DNA of 64,000 nt from Chryseobacterium sp. KACC 21268 (GCA_028736075.1 CP117875.1:1612001-1676000), one strand, 5' to 3'. Counted from the first letter of the stretch, positions 20,075-28,686 are shown. Notes: a model not told the origin generated them from the letters alone. Translations and numbers: made by a program.

Positions 20075-21919
20075 ATGAGCTTAATTTCTAAAGAAGACTT
20101 GATAAAAGCAGCCGGACTCGATAAAATTGGTTTTCTCAAGAGACCCGTTGCGTCTGCGATCATGAATCTCACCAAAATAAATGAAGTCAACACACTTTAT
20201 AATAAACTCATCCATACAAAAGGTGTGGAATTTTTTGATGAATTTGTAAAAGCGCAGGAACTCAGCTACATTGTTTTTGCGGAAGATCTTTCCAAAATTC
20301 CCAAGACCGGACCTTTCATCATTGTTTCCAATCATCCACTGGGTGCGTTGGATGGGATATTGATGTGCAAGATCATTTTGAGTGTCCGTCCGGATTTCAA
20401 AGTGATGGGGAATTTTCTCTTGTCCAAAATCAAACCGATGGAACCCTTCGTGATTTCCGTAAATCCATTTGAGGAGCGGAAAGATGCGTATAGCAGTTCA
20501 TCGGGAATGAGAGAAACTTTCAGACATTTGTCGGAAGGCGGATGTTTGGGAATATTTCCAGCTGGCGAAGTTTCAAATAAAAATAATGAGTACGGGGAAA
20601 TTCTCGACAGACCTTGGGGAAAAACAGCGCTGAAGATCATTAAAAAAGCAAAAGTTCCTGTAGTTCCTATGTATTTCCACGCCACCAATAGTAAGATTTT
20701 TTACAATTTGGCCAAGCTGCATCCAGATTTGCAAACCTTGATGTTGCCAACAGAAATGATGCGCAAGAGAGATCATCCAATCCGTATCCGAATAGGAAAG
20801 GCCATCTCTGTAAAGCAAATGCAGGAAGAGGAAACGATCGACGAACTTGGCGATTATCTTTATAATAAGGTTTATATGCTGAAGTCCTATTACGAAAGGA
20901 GAAAAAGCATTACGGAAAAATTGAAGCTTCCAAATATGTCGCTCAAAAATCCATTGGTAAAGCAGAATAATATCGTACAGAATATCATTGATGAAACGCC
21001 GACGGAGGATATTGAAACCGAAATAAACACGCTAAAAAATACCGAAAACAAAAAGCTTTTCTCTCACGGCGATTACGATGTGTTTTTTACGACGTCAGCC
21101 GAGATTCCTTTTATAATGAGGGAAATCGGGCGTCAAAGAGAATTGACGTTCCGGGCAATTGGTGAAGGCACAAACCTCCCTTTTGATCTGGACGAATATG
21201 ATAACCATTATCACCACCTTTTTATGTGGGATAATGCCGGCAAAAAGCTGGTTGGCGCCTACAGGATGGCTTTGGGGTCAGAAGTGATGAAGAAATATGG
21301 AATTGATGGATTCTATACGAGCTCACTTTTCGAATACGATCCGGAGTTGCAACCATTCTTCCGAAAAGTGATCGAAATGGGACGTGCTTATGTTTCTGTG
21401 GAATATCAGCAGAAGCCTTTTCCGTTATTCTTACTGTGGAGAGGAATTGTGCACGTTTGCCTCCGAAATCCAGAGCATAAATTCCTGATGGGTGGTGTAA
21501 GTATCAGCAATAAGTTTTCAGAATTTTCGAAATCTTTGATGATTGAGTTTATGCGATCTCACTATTACGATTCTGCCGTTGCGCAATACATTCATCCAAA
21601 AAATGAATTTAAAGTGGTGATGAAGGAACGTGATAAAGCGTTGTTTTTCGAAGATATTGATGCCGATCTTAATAAATTAGATAAGATTATTGATGATCTA
21701 GAGCCAGAACTTAGATTGCCGGTTTTAATCAAAAAATACATCAAGCAGAATGCAAAAATGATCGCCTTCAACGTAGATCCAAACTTTAACGATGCGATTG
21801 ATGGATTGATGTACATCCGAATCAGCGATCTTCCGGAAGATACGATAAAGCCTGTTTTGGAGGAGTTAAGTGATTTTTTCAAAGCACAAACTGAAAAAAA
21901 ATCCTCTGAAAATCAGTAA
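20075..21919 (+). CDS. Two-domain acyltransferase, OlsF-like (ornithine/amino-lipid synthesis)
   Basis: 614 residues in two domains. Residues ~60-290 form a PlsC-type O-acyltransferase with SNHPLGALDG (H87, D93) and the FPAGEVS segment. Residues ~330-540 form a GNAT-like N-acyltransferase of the hemolysin/OlsB type (EIGRQRELTFRAIGEGTN; GRAYVSVEYQQKPFPLFLLW). This order of O-acyl then N-acyl domain is that of OlsF, described in Flavobacterium johnsoniae and Serratia as making ornithine lipids in one polypeptide. Amino-acid specificity here (Orn, Gly or Ser) is inference. Located 7 bases after lysC. Expected at the inner membrane. Confidence 0.85.
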   Translation: MSLISKEDLIKAAGLDKIGFLKRPVASAIMNLTKINEVNTLYNKLIHTKGVEFFDEFVKAQELSYIVFAEDLSKIPKTGPFIIVSNHPLGALDGILMCKIILSVRPDFKVMGNFLLSKIKPMEPFVISVNPFEERKDAYSSSSGMRETFRHLSEGGCLGIFPAGEVSNKNNEYGEILDRPWGKTALKIIKKAKVPVVPMYFHATNSKIFYNLAKLHPDLQTLMLPTEMMRKRDHPIRIRIGKAISVKQMQEEETIDELGDYLYNKVYMLKSYYERRKSITEKLKLPNMSLKNPLVKQNNIVQNIIDETPTEDIETEINTLKNTENKKLFSHGDYDVFFTTSAEIPFIMREIGRQRELTFRAIGEGTNLPFDLDEYDNHYHHLFMWDNAGKKLVGAYRMALGSEVMKKYGIDGFYTSSLFEYDPELQPFFRKVIEMGRAYVSVEYQQKPFPLFLLWRGIVHVCLRNPEHKFLMGGVSISNKFSEFSKSLMIEFMRSHYYDSAVAQYIHPKNEFKVVMKERDKALFFEDIDADLNKLDKIIDDLEPELRLPVLIKKYIKQNAKMIAFNVDPNFNDAIDGLMYIRISDLPEDTIKPVLEELSDFFKAQTEKKSSENQ

Positions 21920-21953
21920 TTTTCACATAAATATTGACTAATTTTCAATATAA

Positions 21954-21985
21954 TTTGCATCGTAAGGATAAAGACTATATTTTTG
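21954..21985 (+). promoter_or_regulatory. Promoter of the tRNA-Phe pair
   Basis: TTTG at 21954-21957 and TATTTTTG at 21978-21985, separated by 20 bases, match the Bacteroidota -33/-7 consensus; the first tRNA begins 28 bases later. Confidence 0.6.
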
Positions 21986-22013
21986 CACCACTCAAAATAA
22001 CAATGCGAGTGAT

Positions 22014-22086
22014 GGTTTCTTAGCTCAGTTGGTAGAGCAATGGATTGAAAATCCATGTGTCCCTGGTTCGATCCCTGGAGAAACCA
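22014..22086 (+). tRNA. tRNA-Phe (GAA), copy 1
   Basis: 73 bases. Acceptor arms GGTTTCT / AGAAACC, D-arm AGCTCAGTTGGTAGAGC, anticodon arm ATGGA-TTGAAAA-TCCAT with anticodon GAA, T-loop GGTTCGATCCC, discriminator A. CCA is not fully encoded (CAC follows). Confidence 0.97.
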
Positions 22087-22154
22087 CAATTTAATATTGA
22101 TTTACTATTAATATTTTAAAACTAATAAATGAGTTCATTGCTCAAAAAAACAAT

Positions 22155-22227
22155 GGTTTCTTAGCTCAGTTGGTAGAGCAATGGATTGAAAATCCATGTG
22201 TCCCTGGTTCGATCCCTGGAGAAACCA
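22155..22227 (+). tRNA. tRNA-Phe (GAA), copy 2
   Basis: Identical over all 73 bases to the copy at 22014, offset by 141 bases. About 15 bases upstream of each copy are also similar (CTCAAAAnAACAATG), so the duplicated unit is a little longer than the tRNA. The spacer is 68 bases. Confidence 0.97.
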
Positions 22228-22230
22228 CTT

Positions 22231-22260
22231 AAAACCGCCTAACTTTAGGCGGTTTTTTTT
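22231..22260 (+). terminator. Terminator of the tRNA-Phe pair
   Basis: AAAACCGCCTAA / TTAGGCGGTTTT hairpin followed by eight T, directly after the second tRNA. Confidence 0.88.
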
Positions 22261-22265
22261 ATTTG

Positions 22266-22273
22266 TATTTTTG
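22266..22273 (+). promoter_or_regulatory. -7 promoter box for the AraC-type gene
   Basis: TATTTTTG matches TAnnTTTG, 38 bases before the ATG at 22312 and just after the tRNA terminator. Confidence 0.4.
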
Positions 22274-22311
22274 ATCAATTTAATATTCTTTTCACAAATC
22301 ACTCTCGTCAA

Positions 22312-23111
22312 ATGAAATTTGAATTTTACAAACCAAAAAATGAACTTTTGAGAAAGTACATTGAAGGATATTATTTCATTTCGCCAGATGAGAACGCAGG
22401 GCCATTGCATTACTGGACGTTCCCAAATAATTTCTTCATAGTCTCCATAAATCAAAATGCAGATGTTGAGATCAATGACAAGCAAATAATCGTCAGGCAA
22501 TCCAAGAATGAAAATATCATTTCAGATTTTGTTGCAAAATATACTAAGCCAATTGAGGTGTGCTACGAAGGTGTGGTAGCTGAAGTGACAATTTACTTCA
22601 AGCCATTAGGGATTAATCAATTTGTGAAAAATCCTGAGATTTTCTTTAAAAATATTCTAGGTCTGCATTTTAATCCTTTCGAAGATTTGAATGATTCGAT
22701 GGAAAGTATCTTCAAAATCAAGGATAGAGAAATTCAAAATTAGAAGAATTTTGGCTTTCAAAGTTGGAAGAGAAGGATTTTTCAGATTTAGAAAATATAA
22801 TTTCCGACATCGAATCAGATTTTAGAATTGATGATATTGCCATCAAAAATAATTTCTCAAGACAATATCTAAACAGACTTTTTTCTAAGACAATCGGAAA
22901 ATCGCCGTCGGAATATCGCAAGATTCATCGTTTTAGAAATGCGATTATCAATCAAAAAAATCAGAAAAATTTGACCGATCTGTCACTTGAAAGTTCATTT
23001 TACGACCAGTCACATTTAATCAAGGATTTCAAGCAACTTACGAATGTGAGTCCGAATTCTTTCTTTAAAACCGTCAATACGGAAAAGGAAAATGTCTGGC
23101 TTTTTATCTAA
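22312..23111 (+). pseudogene. AraC family transcriptional regulator, interrupted by a frameshift
   Basis: Two reading frames together make one AraC regulator. The first (22312-22743, 143 aa) is the N-terminal sensor-like domain (FYKPKNELLRKYIEGYYF, DUF6597-like) and ends ...REIQN-stop. The second, shifted frame resumes without a gap as LEEFWLSKLEEKDF and carries both helix-turn-helix motifs (DDIAIKNNFSRQYLNRLF; LTDLSLESSFYDQSHLIKDF) to 23111. Adding one A to the AAAA run at 22736-22739 restores a single frame. So it is either a recent one-base deletion or a sequence error. An internal start (TTG 22764) could make a DNA-binding half alone. Confidence 0.85.
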
Positions 23112-23149
23112 GGTTTCCATTTTTACAATCTCAGGTTGTTTCCCAAATC

Positions 23150-23157
23150 TATATTTG
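23150..23157 (+). promoter_or_regulatory. -7 promoter box for the S41 protease gene
   Basis: TATATTTG matches TAnnTTTG, 20 bases before the ATG at 23178. Confidence 0.45.
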
Positions 23158-23177
23158 CATCATAATATTTAGATATA

Positions 23178-24590
23178 ATGAAACAATTACTTTTTTTAAC
23201 GGCAGTATTGTTAGTAAATTTCACTTTCTCCCAAGAAACTAAATGCAACTGCAGCCAGGCATTAAATCAATTGATCAACAAGATAGAGAACAATTATCCA
23301 GGTTTTGAAGATAAAACCAAGGACAAAGAATCTTACATCGATTTTAAAAACAACCTGATTAGTCAATCCAAAAGTTCAGACGATTTGGCTTGTCAAAAAA
23401 CAATGAAAAAGTACACCGATTTCTTCAAAGATCCGCATCTTTGGGTAGGGATGAACAATCGGCCTTTTGCAAATGCAAATAATGGTTCTGCTGAAAAACT
23501 AAATATTGACATTAAAGATTTTCAGAAAAATATAGTTAAGTCAGTTGATGAATTTGAAGGTATTTGGTCAACAGACGGTTATAAAATCGGAATTAAGAAG
23601 ACAAATGCGAATGAATATGTCGGTTTTATCATTGAATCTGCTTCTAATTCCTGGAAAGCTGGCGATGTAAAATTCAAAATATTCTCCGAACAAAAATTTG
23701 AATATTTGTTAGGAGATAAATCCAAAAAATATGGAAAATATAAGTTCTTCGATAAAAACATTTTGTTCTTCGATGAAATAGATGTCGCATTAGCAAAGGA
23801 GATTTCCAAACCAAGTGTCGCTTTTGAACAGCAGGAGAAAAGATTGAAAGACTTGACAGGTTTTAGTTTTAAAAAAGTGTCGGAGAAAACTTCAATTCTG
23901 AAATTACCAAGTTTTGAACACCATCTTGTAAAAGAAATCGACAAACTGATCGAAGATAATAAAGCTTTGCTAGAAAACAGCGAAAATCTCATTATCGATA
24001 TTAGAGGAAATGGTGGAGGAAATGGTGGAGGAACAACGGATGCATACCAAAAACTATTGCCTTACATTTCTGGAAAATCAATCCAACATACTGGCGTTGA
24101 GTTCTTGGCAAGTCAGACTTTCCTCAATAGTTTGGAAAAATATAAAAAGAACCTTGGAAAAGATGAGTCAACTGAAATTGTTGATAATCAAATTGCTAAA
24201 GTGAAAGAAAACCTGGGACGATATTTTAATTACGATGAAAAAGGCGGATTGAATCGTGTCCAAAAAATTGATGTCGCATCAAAAAGTCCAAAAAACATAA
24301 TTATTCTGGCCAACAAATGGACAGGAAGTTCCGCGGAATATTTGCTTTACATTGCCAAGCAAAGCAAGAAGGTAAAAATTATGGGAATCCCAAGTTACGG
24401 CGCTTTGGACTATGGAAATGCAATTTATACAGAATTTGGCTGTCAGGATTATCAGCTTTTATTACCAACTTACAAGGCGATGCGCTTGCCGGAATATCCA
24501 ATTGATAACATCGGAATTCAACCCGATATTTATCTGGATCAATCGGTGGAAGATTGGACACAATTTGCAATCGATTATTTAGAAAATTAG
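23178..24590 (+). CDS. S41 family (C-terminal processing-like) peptidase, secreted
   Basis: 470 residues. Signal peptide MKQLLFLTAVLLVNFTFSQ, then a helical region with a CNC cysteine motif (residues ~20-100), a lipocalin-like central part (GIWSTDGYKIGIKKTNANEY), and the S41 core from about residue 230. Core motifs are LIIDIRGNGGGNGGG and ANKWTGSSAEYLLYIA, with the nucleophile Ser around 384-385. The closing NIGIQPDIYLD matches the family C-terminus. No PDZ domain is evident. It is probably periplasmic; the substrate is unknown. It is monocistronic with a shared terminator at its end. Confidence 0.88.
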   Translation: MKQLLFLTAVLLVNFTFSQETKCNCSQALNQLINKIENNYPGFEDKTKDKESYIDFKNNLISQSKSSDDLACQKTMKKYTDFFKDPHLWVGMNNRPFANANNGSAEKLNIDIKDFQKNIVKSVDEFEGIWSTDGYKIGIKKTNANEYVGFIIESASNSWKAGDVKFKIFSEQKFEYLLGDKSKKYGKYKFFDKNILFFDEIDVALAKEISKPSVAFEQQEKRLKDLTGFSFKKVSEKTSILKLPSFEHHLVKEIDKLIEDNKALLENSENLIIDIRGNGGGNGGGTTDAYQKLLPYISGKSIQHTGVEFLASQTFLNSLEKYKKNLGKDESTEIVDNQIAKVKENLGRYFNYDEKGGLNRVQKIDVASKSPKNIIILANKWTGSSAEYLLYIAKQSKKVKIMGIPSYGALDYGNAIYTEFGCQDYQLLLPTYKAMRLPEYPIDNIGIQPDIYLDQSVEDWTQFAIDYLEN

Positions 24591-24606
24591 TTTTTAATAA
24601 AAACAA

Positions 24607-24637
24607 AAAATCCTGAATCGTAAATATTCAGGATTTT
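24607..24637. terminator. Bidirectional terminator between S41 gene and coaD
   Basis: Perfect 12-bp stem AAAATCCTGAAT / ATTCAGGATTTT, loop of 7, between two converging genes. Confidence 0.85.
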
Positions 24638-24640
24638 CTT

Positions 24641-25114
24641 TTATAGTTTTTTCTCAACTCTCACTGCATCAGGAACCATAATCTGATAGTTTCCGCCATA
24701 GGAGATTATTTCTCGAACAATGCTACTGCTGATGTACGATTTGCCTGAAGATGTCAAAAGGAAAATTGTTTCAATGGTATTTTCCCTTGTCAAAGCTCGG
24801 TTGGTTTGGGCAATTGACTTTTCAAATTCAAAGTCGGCCGGATTTCGCAAGCCTCTCAAAATGAAATTCACGTTTTTACTTTTACAGTAATCGATGGTCA
24901 ATCCTTCAAAATCATCGACTTCAACATTAGGAAATTTTTCGAAGGTTTTTCTGATGAATTCCTTGCGTTGCTCCAGAGAGAACATATATTTTTTCTGAGA
25001 ATTCTTTCCGATGGCGATGATGATCTTGTCAAAAAGCGGAACGGCGCGCTCTACGATATCGTAATGTCCAAGTGTGATGGGATCGAACGATCCGGGGAAA
25101 ACAGCAATTTTCAT
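24641..25114 (-). CDS. coaD: Phosphopantetheine adenylyltransferase
   Basis: 157 residues, full length. Transfers AMP from ATP to 4'-phosphopantetheine in coenzyme A synthesis. Nucleotidyltransferase motifs: PGSFDPITLGHYDIVERA with the T/HxGH signature at residues 14-17, NFILRGLRNPADFEFE around 80-96, and the ISSSIVREI signature near 128. ddl lies 55 bases upstream on the same strand. Confidence 0.97.
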   Translation of the reverse strand: MKIAVFPGSFDPITLGHYDIVERAVPLFDKIIIAIGKNSQKKYMFSLEQRKEFIRKTFEKFPNVEVDDFEGLTIDYCKSKNVNFILRGLRNPADFEFEKSIAQTNRALTRENTIETIFLLTSSGKSYISSSIVREIISYGGNYQIMVPDAVRVEKKL

Positions 25115-25169
25115 TTATTTCAGATTTAAAAAAAATTAAGCCAAAGACTTTTCTCTGGCTAATTTATAA

Positions 25170-26153
25170 TTATTTATTTAAAGCTTTCTCAACTTCGCTT
25201 CCACAAAGGTCTTTGATGGAGATTCCGTAGATTTTCGCTTGTTGCGGAAGGATACTTGCCGGCGAAAATCCAGGATTTGTATTCATTTCCAAAAGGTAAG
25301 GAATTCCGTCCACAATGATGAATTCTGACCTCGAAAATCCACTCATTCCAAGTGATCTATAAGCTTTGATGGAGATCTCTTCCACCTTCTTTGTCGTCTC
25401 TTCGTCAATTCTTGCAGGCGTGATCTCCTGGGAAGCGCCTTCATATTTGGCTTCATAATCGAAGAATTCTTTGTCCGGGATGATTTCCGTAATTCCAAGC
25501 ACGATGACTTCACCTTTGTAATCCAAAACGCCCACAGAAACCTCGGTTCCGTTTAAAGCGCTTTCAATTAGGATCTCGTCGTCTTCCTTGTAGGCGATTT
25601 CAAGTGCATTTTTCAATTCGCTTTTTTCTTTGACCTTGGAAATTCCGAGTGAAGAACCGCTTTGATTGGGCTTCACGAAAAGTGGCAATCCCAATTCTTC
25701 CACGATTTTGTCATCAGAAATATCTTCGCCTTTTCTTAGGTAAATACTTTTTGCTGATGGAATTCCGTATTTTGAAAGAACCGCTAAAGTATCTTTTTTG
25801 TTAAAGGTCAAGGCACTTTGATAGAAATCACAGCCCGTATATTTTTGTCCAACAGCGTCCCAATAAGCTTGCAGAATTCCGTTTTCGCCAGGCGTTCCGT
25901 GGATGATATTGAAACAAGCATCGAATTTCAGACTTTCTCCATTTCCTAGATCGGCAGAAAAATCAGCTTTGTTGATTGGTTTTTTTTGATCGTTTTCATC
26001 GAGGAAATACCATTCATCCTTCAGGATGACCACTTTGTAAACATTATAGATTTCACGGTCCAAAGAATCGAAAATCAATTGTCCACTTTTTAGAGAAACT
26101 TTGTATTCATCAGAATATCCGCCCATTACGACGGCGATGTTTTTTTTGCTCAT
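25170..26153 (-). CDS. ddl: D-alanine--D-alanine ligase
   Basis: 327 residues, normal size. ATP-grasp enzyme making D-Ala-D-Ala for peptidoglycan. Motifs: MGGYSDEYKVSLKSG at the N-terminus, HGTPGENGILQAYWD near 90, PLFVKPNQSGSSLGISKV in the ATP-binding part, and LEMNTNPGFSPASILPQQA near the C-terminus. A partial dyad at about 25134-25164 separates it from coaD but has no strong T-tract, so co-transcription is plausible. Confidence 0.97.
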   Translation of the reverse strand: MSKKNIAVVMGGYSDEYKVSLKSGQLIFDSLDREIYNVYKVVILKDEWYFLDENDQKKPINKADFSADLGNGESLKFDACFNIIHGTPGENGILQAYWDAVGQKYTGCDFYQSALTFNKKDTLAVLSKYGIPSAKSIYLRKGEDISDDKIVEELGLPLFVKPNQSGSSLGISKVKEKSELKNALEIAYKEDDEILIESALNGTEVSVGVLDYKGEVIVLGITEIIPDKEFFDYEAKYEGASQEITPARIDEETTKKVEEISIKAYRSLGMSGFSRSEFIIVDGIPYLLEMNTNPGFSPASILPQQAKIYGISIKDLCGSEVEKALNK

Positions 26154-26252
26154 TCTAGAATTATATTGAAAACAAATGTAAAAATTTTATGTAGAAAATA
26201 GGATTAAATCTTTTCTAATTTTTAAAATATAAACTTAATGTGAAATCAAAAA

Positions 26253-26388
26253 AACACAAAGGCACAAGATCATTTATAATTATTGATTTATTTAAGGCGC
26301 AAAGTTTAATTTCATTAAATAAAAAATCTCTGATTTTCCTCGTGCCTTAAAGCAATAAAATGTTAAAAGAATATTGTGTCTTTGTGTT
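26253..26388. repeat. Nested inverted-repeat element (~136 bp)
   Basis: Outer arms AACACAAAGGCACAA (26253-26267) and TTGTGTCTTTGTGTT (26374-26388) pair with one mismatch. Inner arms TTTAAGGCGC (26291-26300) and GTGCCTTAAA (26342-26351) also pair with one mismatch. There is no coding potential; this is a folded intergenic element lying between the start of ddl and the end of dgkA. It looks like a small non-autonomous repeat of the type common in this group. Confidence 0.7.
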
Positions 26389-26401
26389 AAACAAATTTAT
26401 A

Positions 26402-26767
26402 TCAATAAAAATACAACTTCAAATAAGGCCAATAAACCAAAGCTCCAATACAGATTGCAGATATAGTCGCTAGCAAAACCGCTCCACCAGCCAAATCTTT
26501 AATAAGTCCAATTTTCAGATCAAATTCCGGTTGGATGTAATCGCAGATCTTCTCTACGCAAGTATTCAAAGCTTCCGTCACCAAGACGAAGAATGAAACC
26601 ATAATGATCAACGCACTTTCAAAATTTGAAAGTCCCAAATAGACGATCAGAAAAAGATTAATGATCAATCCCAAAATATGGATCTGGAAATTGCGCTCGT
26701 TCCTCAAAATCCACAGGATTCCACGGATTGTGAACTGAACACTTTTATGAAATGGCGGTTTTTTCAT
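26402..26767 (-). CDS. dgkA: Diacylglycerol kinase / undecaprenol kinase family
   Basis: 121 residues with three membrane helices. The DgkA signature EALNTCVEKICDYIQPEFD followed by KDLAGGAVLLATISA is clear (about residues 65-105). Gram-negative DgkA recycles diacylglycerol, while the form in Firmicutes phosphorylates undecaprenol; which holds here cannot be told. Inner-membrane protein. Confidence 0.93.
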   Translation of the reverse strand: MKKPPFHKSVQFTIRGILWILRNERNFQIHILGLIINLFLIVYLGLSNFESALIIMVSFFVLVTEALNTCVEKICDYIQPEFDLKIGLIKDLAGGAVLLATISAICIGALVYWPYLKLYFY

Positions 26768-26851
26768 AGGAATAATATCAACAAAGATAGATAAATCTAA
26801 AAATTGTTAATAACTAAATAAATACAGCTTTTAAAATCACATCAAATTCAT

Positions 26852-26859
26852 TATCTTTG
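26852..26859 (+). promoter_or_regulatory. -7 promoter box for dnaN
   Basis: TATCTTTG matches TAnnTTTG, 23 bases before the dnaN ATG. No clear -33 TTG was seen. Confidence 0.5.
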
Positions 26860-26882
26860 TAGAATTGAAATAAATACAGTTT

Positions 26883-28013
26883 ATGAGATTTATTGTTGCC
26901 AGTGGCGATTTGCAAAAAGCTTTACAGACCGTTAGCGGTGTGATTTCCGGTTCACAGTCCAGACCGATTCTGGAGAATTTTCTTTTCGAGTTAGATCAGA
27001 ACTTGTTGACTGTTACCGCATCAGACGGCGAAACAACGCTAATCACTTCTCTTGAGGTGAAGTCAGATGACAAAGGAAAAATAGCAGTTCCCGGGAAGAT
27101 CTTTCAAGATTTCTTGAAGACTTACGGCGAGCAACCTTTGACTTTGGCCGTGAAAGATTCCGAAGACGGAAACGGGAGCGTGCTGGAGATCTTGGATGAG
27201 AAAGATAACTTTGCAGTAGCGCTAGACAATGCGGACGATTACCCGGAATTGCCGGAGTTCGATGCGTCTCAAAAAGTGTCCATCTCTGGTGGCGTTTTGG
27301 CAGAAGCTTTGGCGAACACTTTGTTTGCGACGAGTAACGATTCTCTTCGTCCAGTGATGACAGGTGTTTTGTTTCAATTCAAAGAAGATGAGACGAACTT
27401 TGTGTCCACAGATTCTCACAGATTGGTGGTTTATAAAAGAACAGATGTCACACATCCTGAGACTTTGGAATTCATTATGCCGAAAAAACCATTGGCGATC
27501 TTCAAAAATATCCTGAACAATTCAACGGAAGATGTTTTGATCGAGTTTAGCGACAATATGGCGAAATTCACCTTTGGGAACAACACTTGGATCTGTCGTT
27601 TGATTGATGGAAAATATCCAAACTACAACGCTGTTATCCCGAAAGAAAATCCAAACGTTTTGACCATCAACAGAGGTTTGCTTTTGAGTTCTATCCGTAG
27701 AGCGTCCATTATGTCAAACAAATCGACCAATCAGGTAAGATTCAAATTGTCTGGAAACGTGCTTCACCTTCACGCAGAAGATACGGAATACGCAAACAAG
27801 GCAGATATGCAGATTCCTTGCGATTACAATGGTGATGATATCAACATCGGTTTCAGTTCAAAATTCCTGACAGAGATGTTATCCGTTTTAGCTTCAGATG
27901 ATGTCACGATGAAAATGTCTCAGCCAAACAGACCAGGAATCGTAGAACCAGTTGACGGATTGGAGGATAACGAAAGTATCCTGATGCTGTCAATGCCAGT
28001 GATTGGTTTATAA
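26883..28013 (+). CDS. dnaN: DNA polymerase III subunit beta (sliding clamp)
   Basis: 376 residues in three clamp folds. It begins MRFIVASGDLQKALQTVSGVISGSQSRPILEN, the family N-terminus; STDSHRLVVYKR occurs in the middle domain and it ends with PVIGL. The ring tethers replicative polymerase to DNA. dnaA and recF are not next to it, which is usual for Bacteroidota. It stands alone between its promoter and a strong hairpin. Confidence 0.98.
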   Translation: MRFIVASGDLQKALQTVSGVISGSQSRPILENFLFELDQNLLTVTASDGETTLITSLEVKSDDKGKIAVPGKIFQDFLKTYGEQPLTLAVKDSEDGNGSVLEILDEKDNFAVALDNADDYPELPEFDASQKVSISGGVLAEALANTLFATSNDSLRPVMTGVLFQFKEDETNFVSTDSHRLVVYKRTDVTHPETLEFIMPKKPLAIFKNILNNSTEDVLIEFSDNMAKFTFGNNTWICRLIDGKYPNYNAVIPKENPNVLTINRGLLLSSIRRASIMSNKSTNQVRFKLSGNVLHLHAEDTEYANKADMQIPCDYNGDDINIGFSSKFLTEMLSVLASDDVTMKMSQPNRPGIVEPVDGLEDNESILMLSMPVIGL

Positions 28014-28048
28014 GTGATAAATGATAATTGATGAATGATTATTTATCA
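28014..28048. repeat. Heptameric repeat after dnaN
   Basis: Five degenerate 7-base units directly after the stop codon: GTGATAA, ATGATAA, TTGATGA, ATGATTA, TTTATCA. Confidence 0.5.
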
Positions 28049-28066
28049 ATTTTATAAATAAGTAAG

Positions 28067-28096
28067 ATTTGAGATTTGATGATTCAAATCTCAAAT
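28067..28096 (+). terminator. Terminator after dnaN; near-copy of the hairpin after the toxin gene
   Basis: Perfect 13-bp stem ATTTGAGATTTGA / TCAAATCTCAAAT with loop TGAT, followed by T-rich sequence. The central 22 bases (28071-28092) match 28665-28686 at 20 of 22 positions. Confidence 0.8.
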
Positions 28097-28138
28097 TTTG
28101 TTTAATAAATATTTTTTTAACCTATAAAATAACGGAAT

Positions 28139-28372
28139 ATGACAACGTTCACATTTGAAGCGGATAAATCCGAAGTTGAAAAAATCCGCACAATTTTAAA
28201 AGCGCTTGGCGTTAAAAAGCTTAAGGTAAAAGAAAATGCTTCAGATTCAGCTGAGAAAATAAAATATTCTCGTAAGGAATTTGACGAAATGCTTGATGAA
28301 TCAAAAAAAAGCAAGAGCAAAAAGGTGCTGAAGTCAAAAGACGAGGTCAAGAATTTTTTTGATTCATTATGA
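28139..28372 (+). CDS. Antitoxin of a YoeB-type toxin-antitoxin pair
   Basis: 77 residues, strongly charged (Lys/Glu/Ser), with an N-terminal strand-like segment (MTTFTFEADKSEVEKIRTIL), a pattern seen in the DUF2683-like antitoxins paired with YoeB/RelE in Bacteroidota, and a disordered basic C-terminal tail. Its last 4 bases (ATGA) overlap the toxin start, so translation is coupled. It should neutralise the downstream toxin and probably binds its own promoter. The family assignment rests on context and size more than on conserved residues. Confidence 0.8.
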   Translation: MTTFTFEADKSEVEKIRTILKALGVKKLKVKENASDSAEKIKYSRKEFDEMLDESKKSKSKKVLKSKDEVKNFFDSL

Positions 28373-28641
28373 GTTTTTCTGTAAACTATACCGAAAAATT
28401 TATTGAAGACCTGAAAAAACATAAAAAATCAGGACAAAAACAGTTGCTTTCAAAAGTCGAACGTTTTGTAACGGAATGTCTGGATAGTCCTAGAATTGGA
28501 ACGGGAAAACCAGAACAGCTTAAACATCGAAAAGTTGAGACTTGGTCTCGCGAAATCAACAAGCAACATCGTTTGGTTTATGAGATAGAATCTAATGATA
28601 TTCTTTTTCTTTCGGCTTGGGGACATTATGATGATAAGTAG
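28369..28641 (+). CDS. yoeB: YoeB-type mRNA interferase toxin
   Basis: 90 residues. The YoeB catalytic set is complete: E49 in GKPEQLKH, R68 in KQHRLVYE, H86 in the C-terminal GHYDDK. The ETWSREI segment before it is also typical. YoeB binds the ribosome and cleaves mRNA at the A site. It overlaps the antitoxin by 4 bases. The pair sits between dnaN and pheT and is bracketed by two near-identical hairpins. Confidence 0.93.
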   Translation: MSFSVNYTEKFIEDLKKHKKSGQKQLLSKVERFVTECLDSPRIGTGKPEQLKHRKVETWSREINKQHRLVYEIESNDILFLSAWGHYDDK

Positions 28642-28664
28642 AATACAGCTTTAAAATAAAAAAA

Positions 28665-28686
28665 GAGATTTGAAGATTCAAATCTG
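28665..28686 (+). terminator. Hairpin after the toxin gene
   Basis: AGATTTGA (28666-28673) pairs with TCAAATCT (28678-28685), loop AGAT, followed by an A-run rather than a T-tract. It is 20/22 identical to 28071-28092. Confidence 0.6.

Noticed and set aside
22736-22739. Phase-variable homopolymer in the AraC gene
   Set aside because: A run of four A is too short for programmed slippage; a simple deletion or sequence error is more likely.
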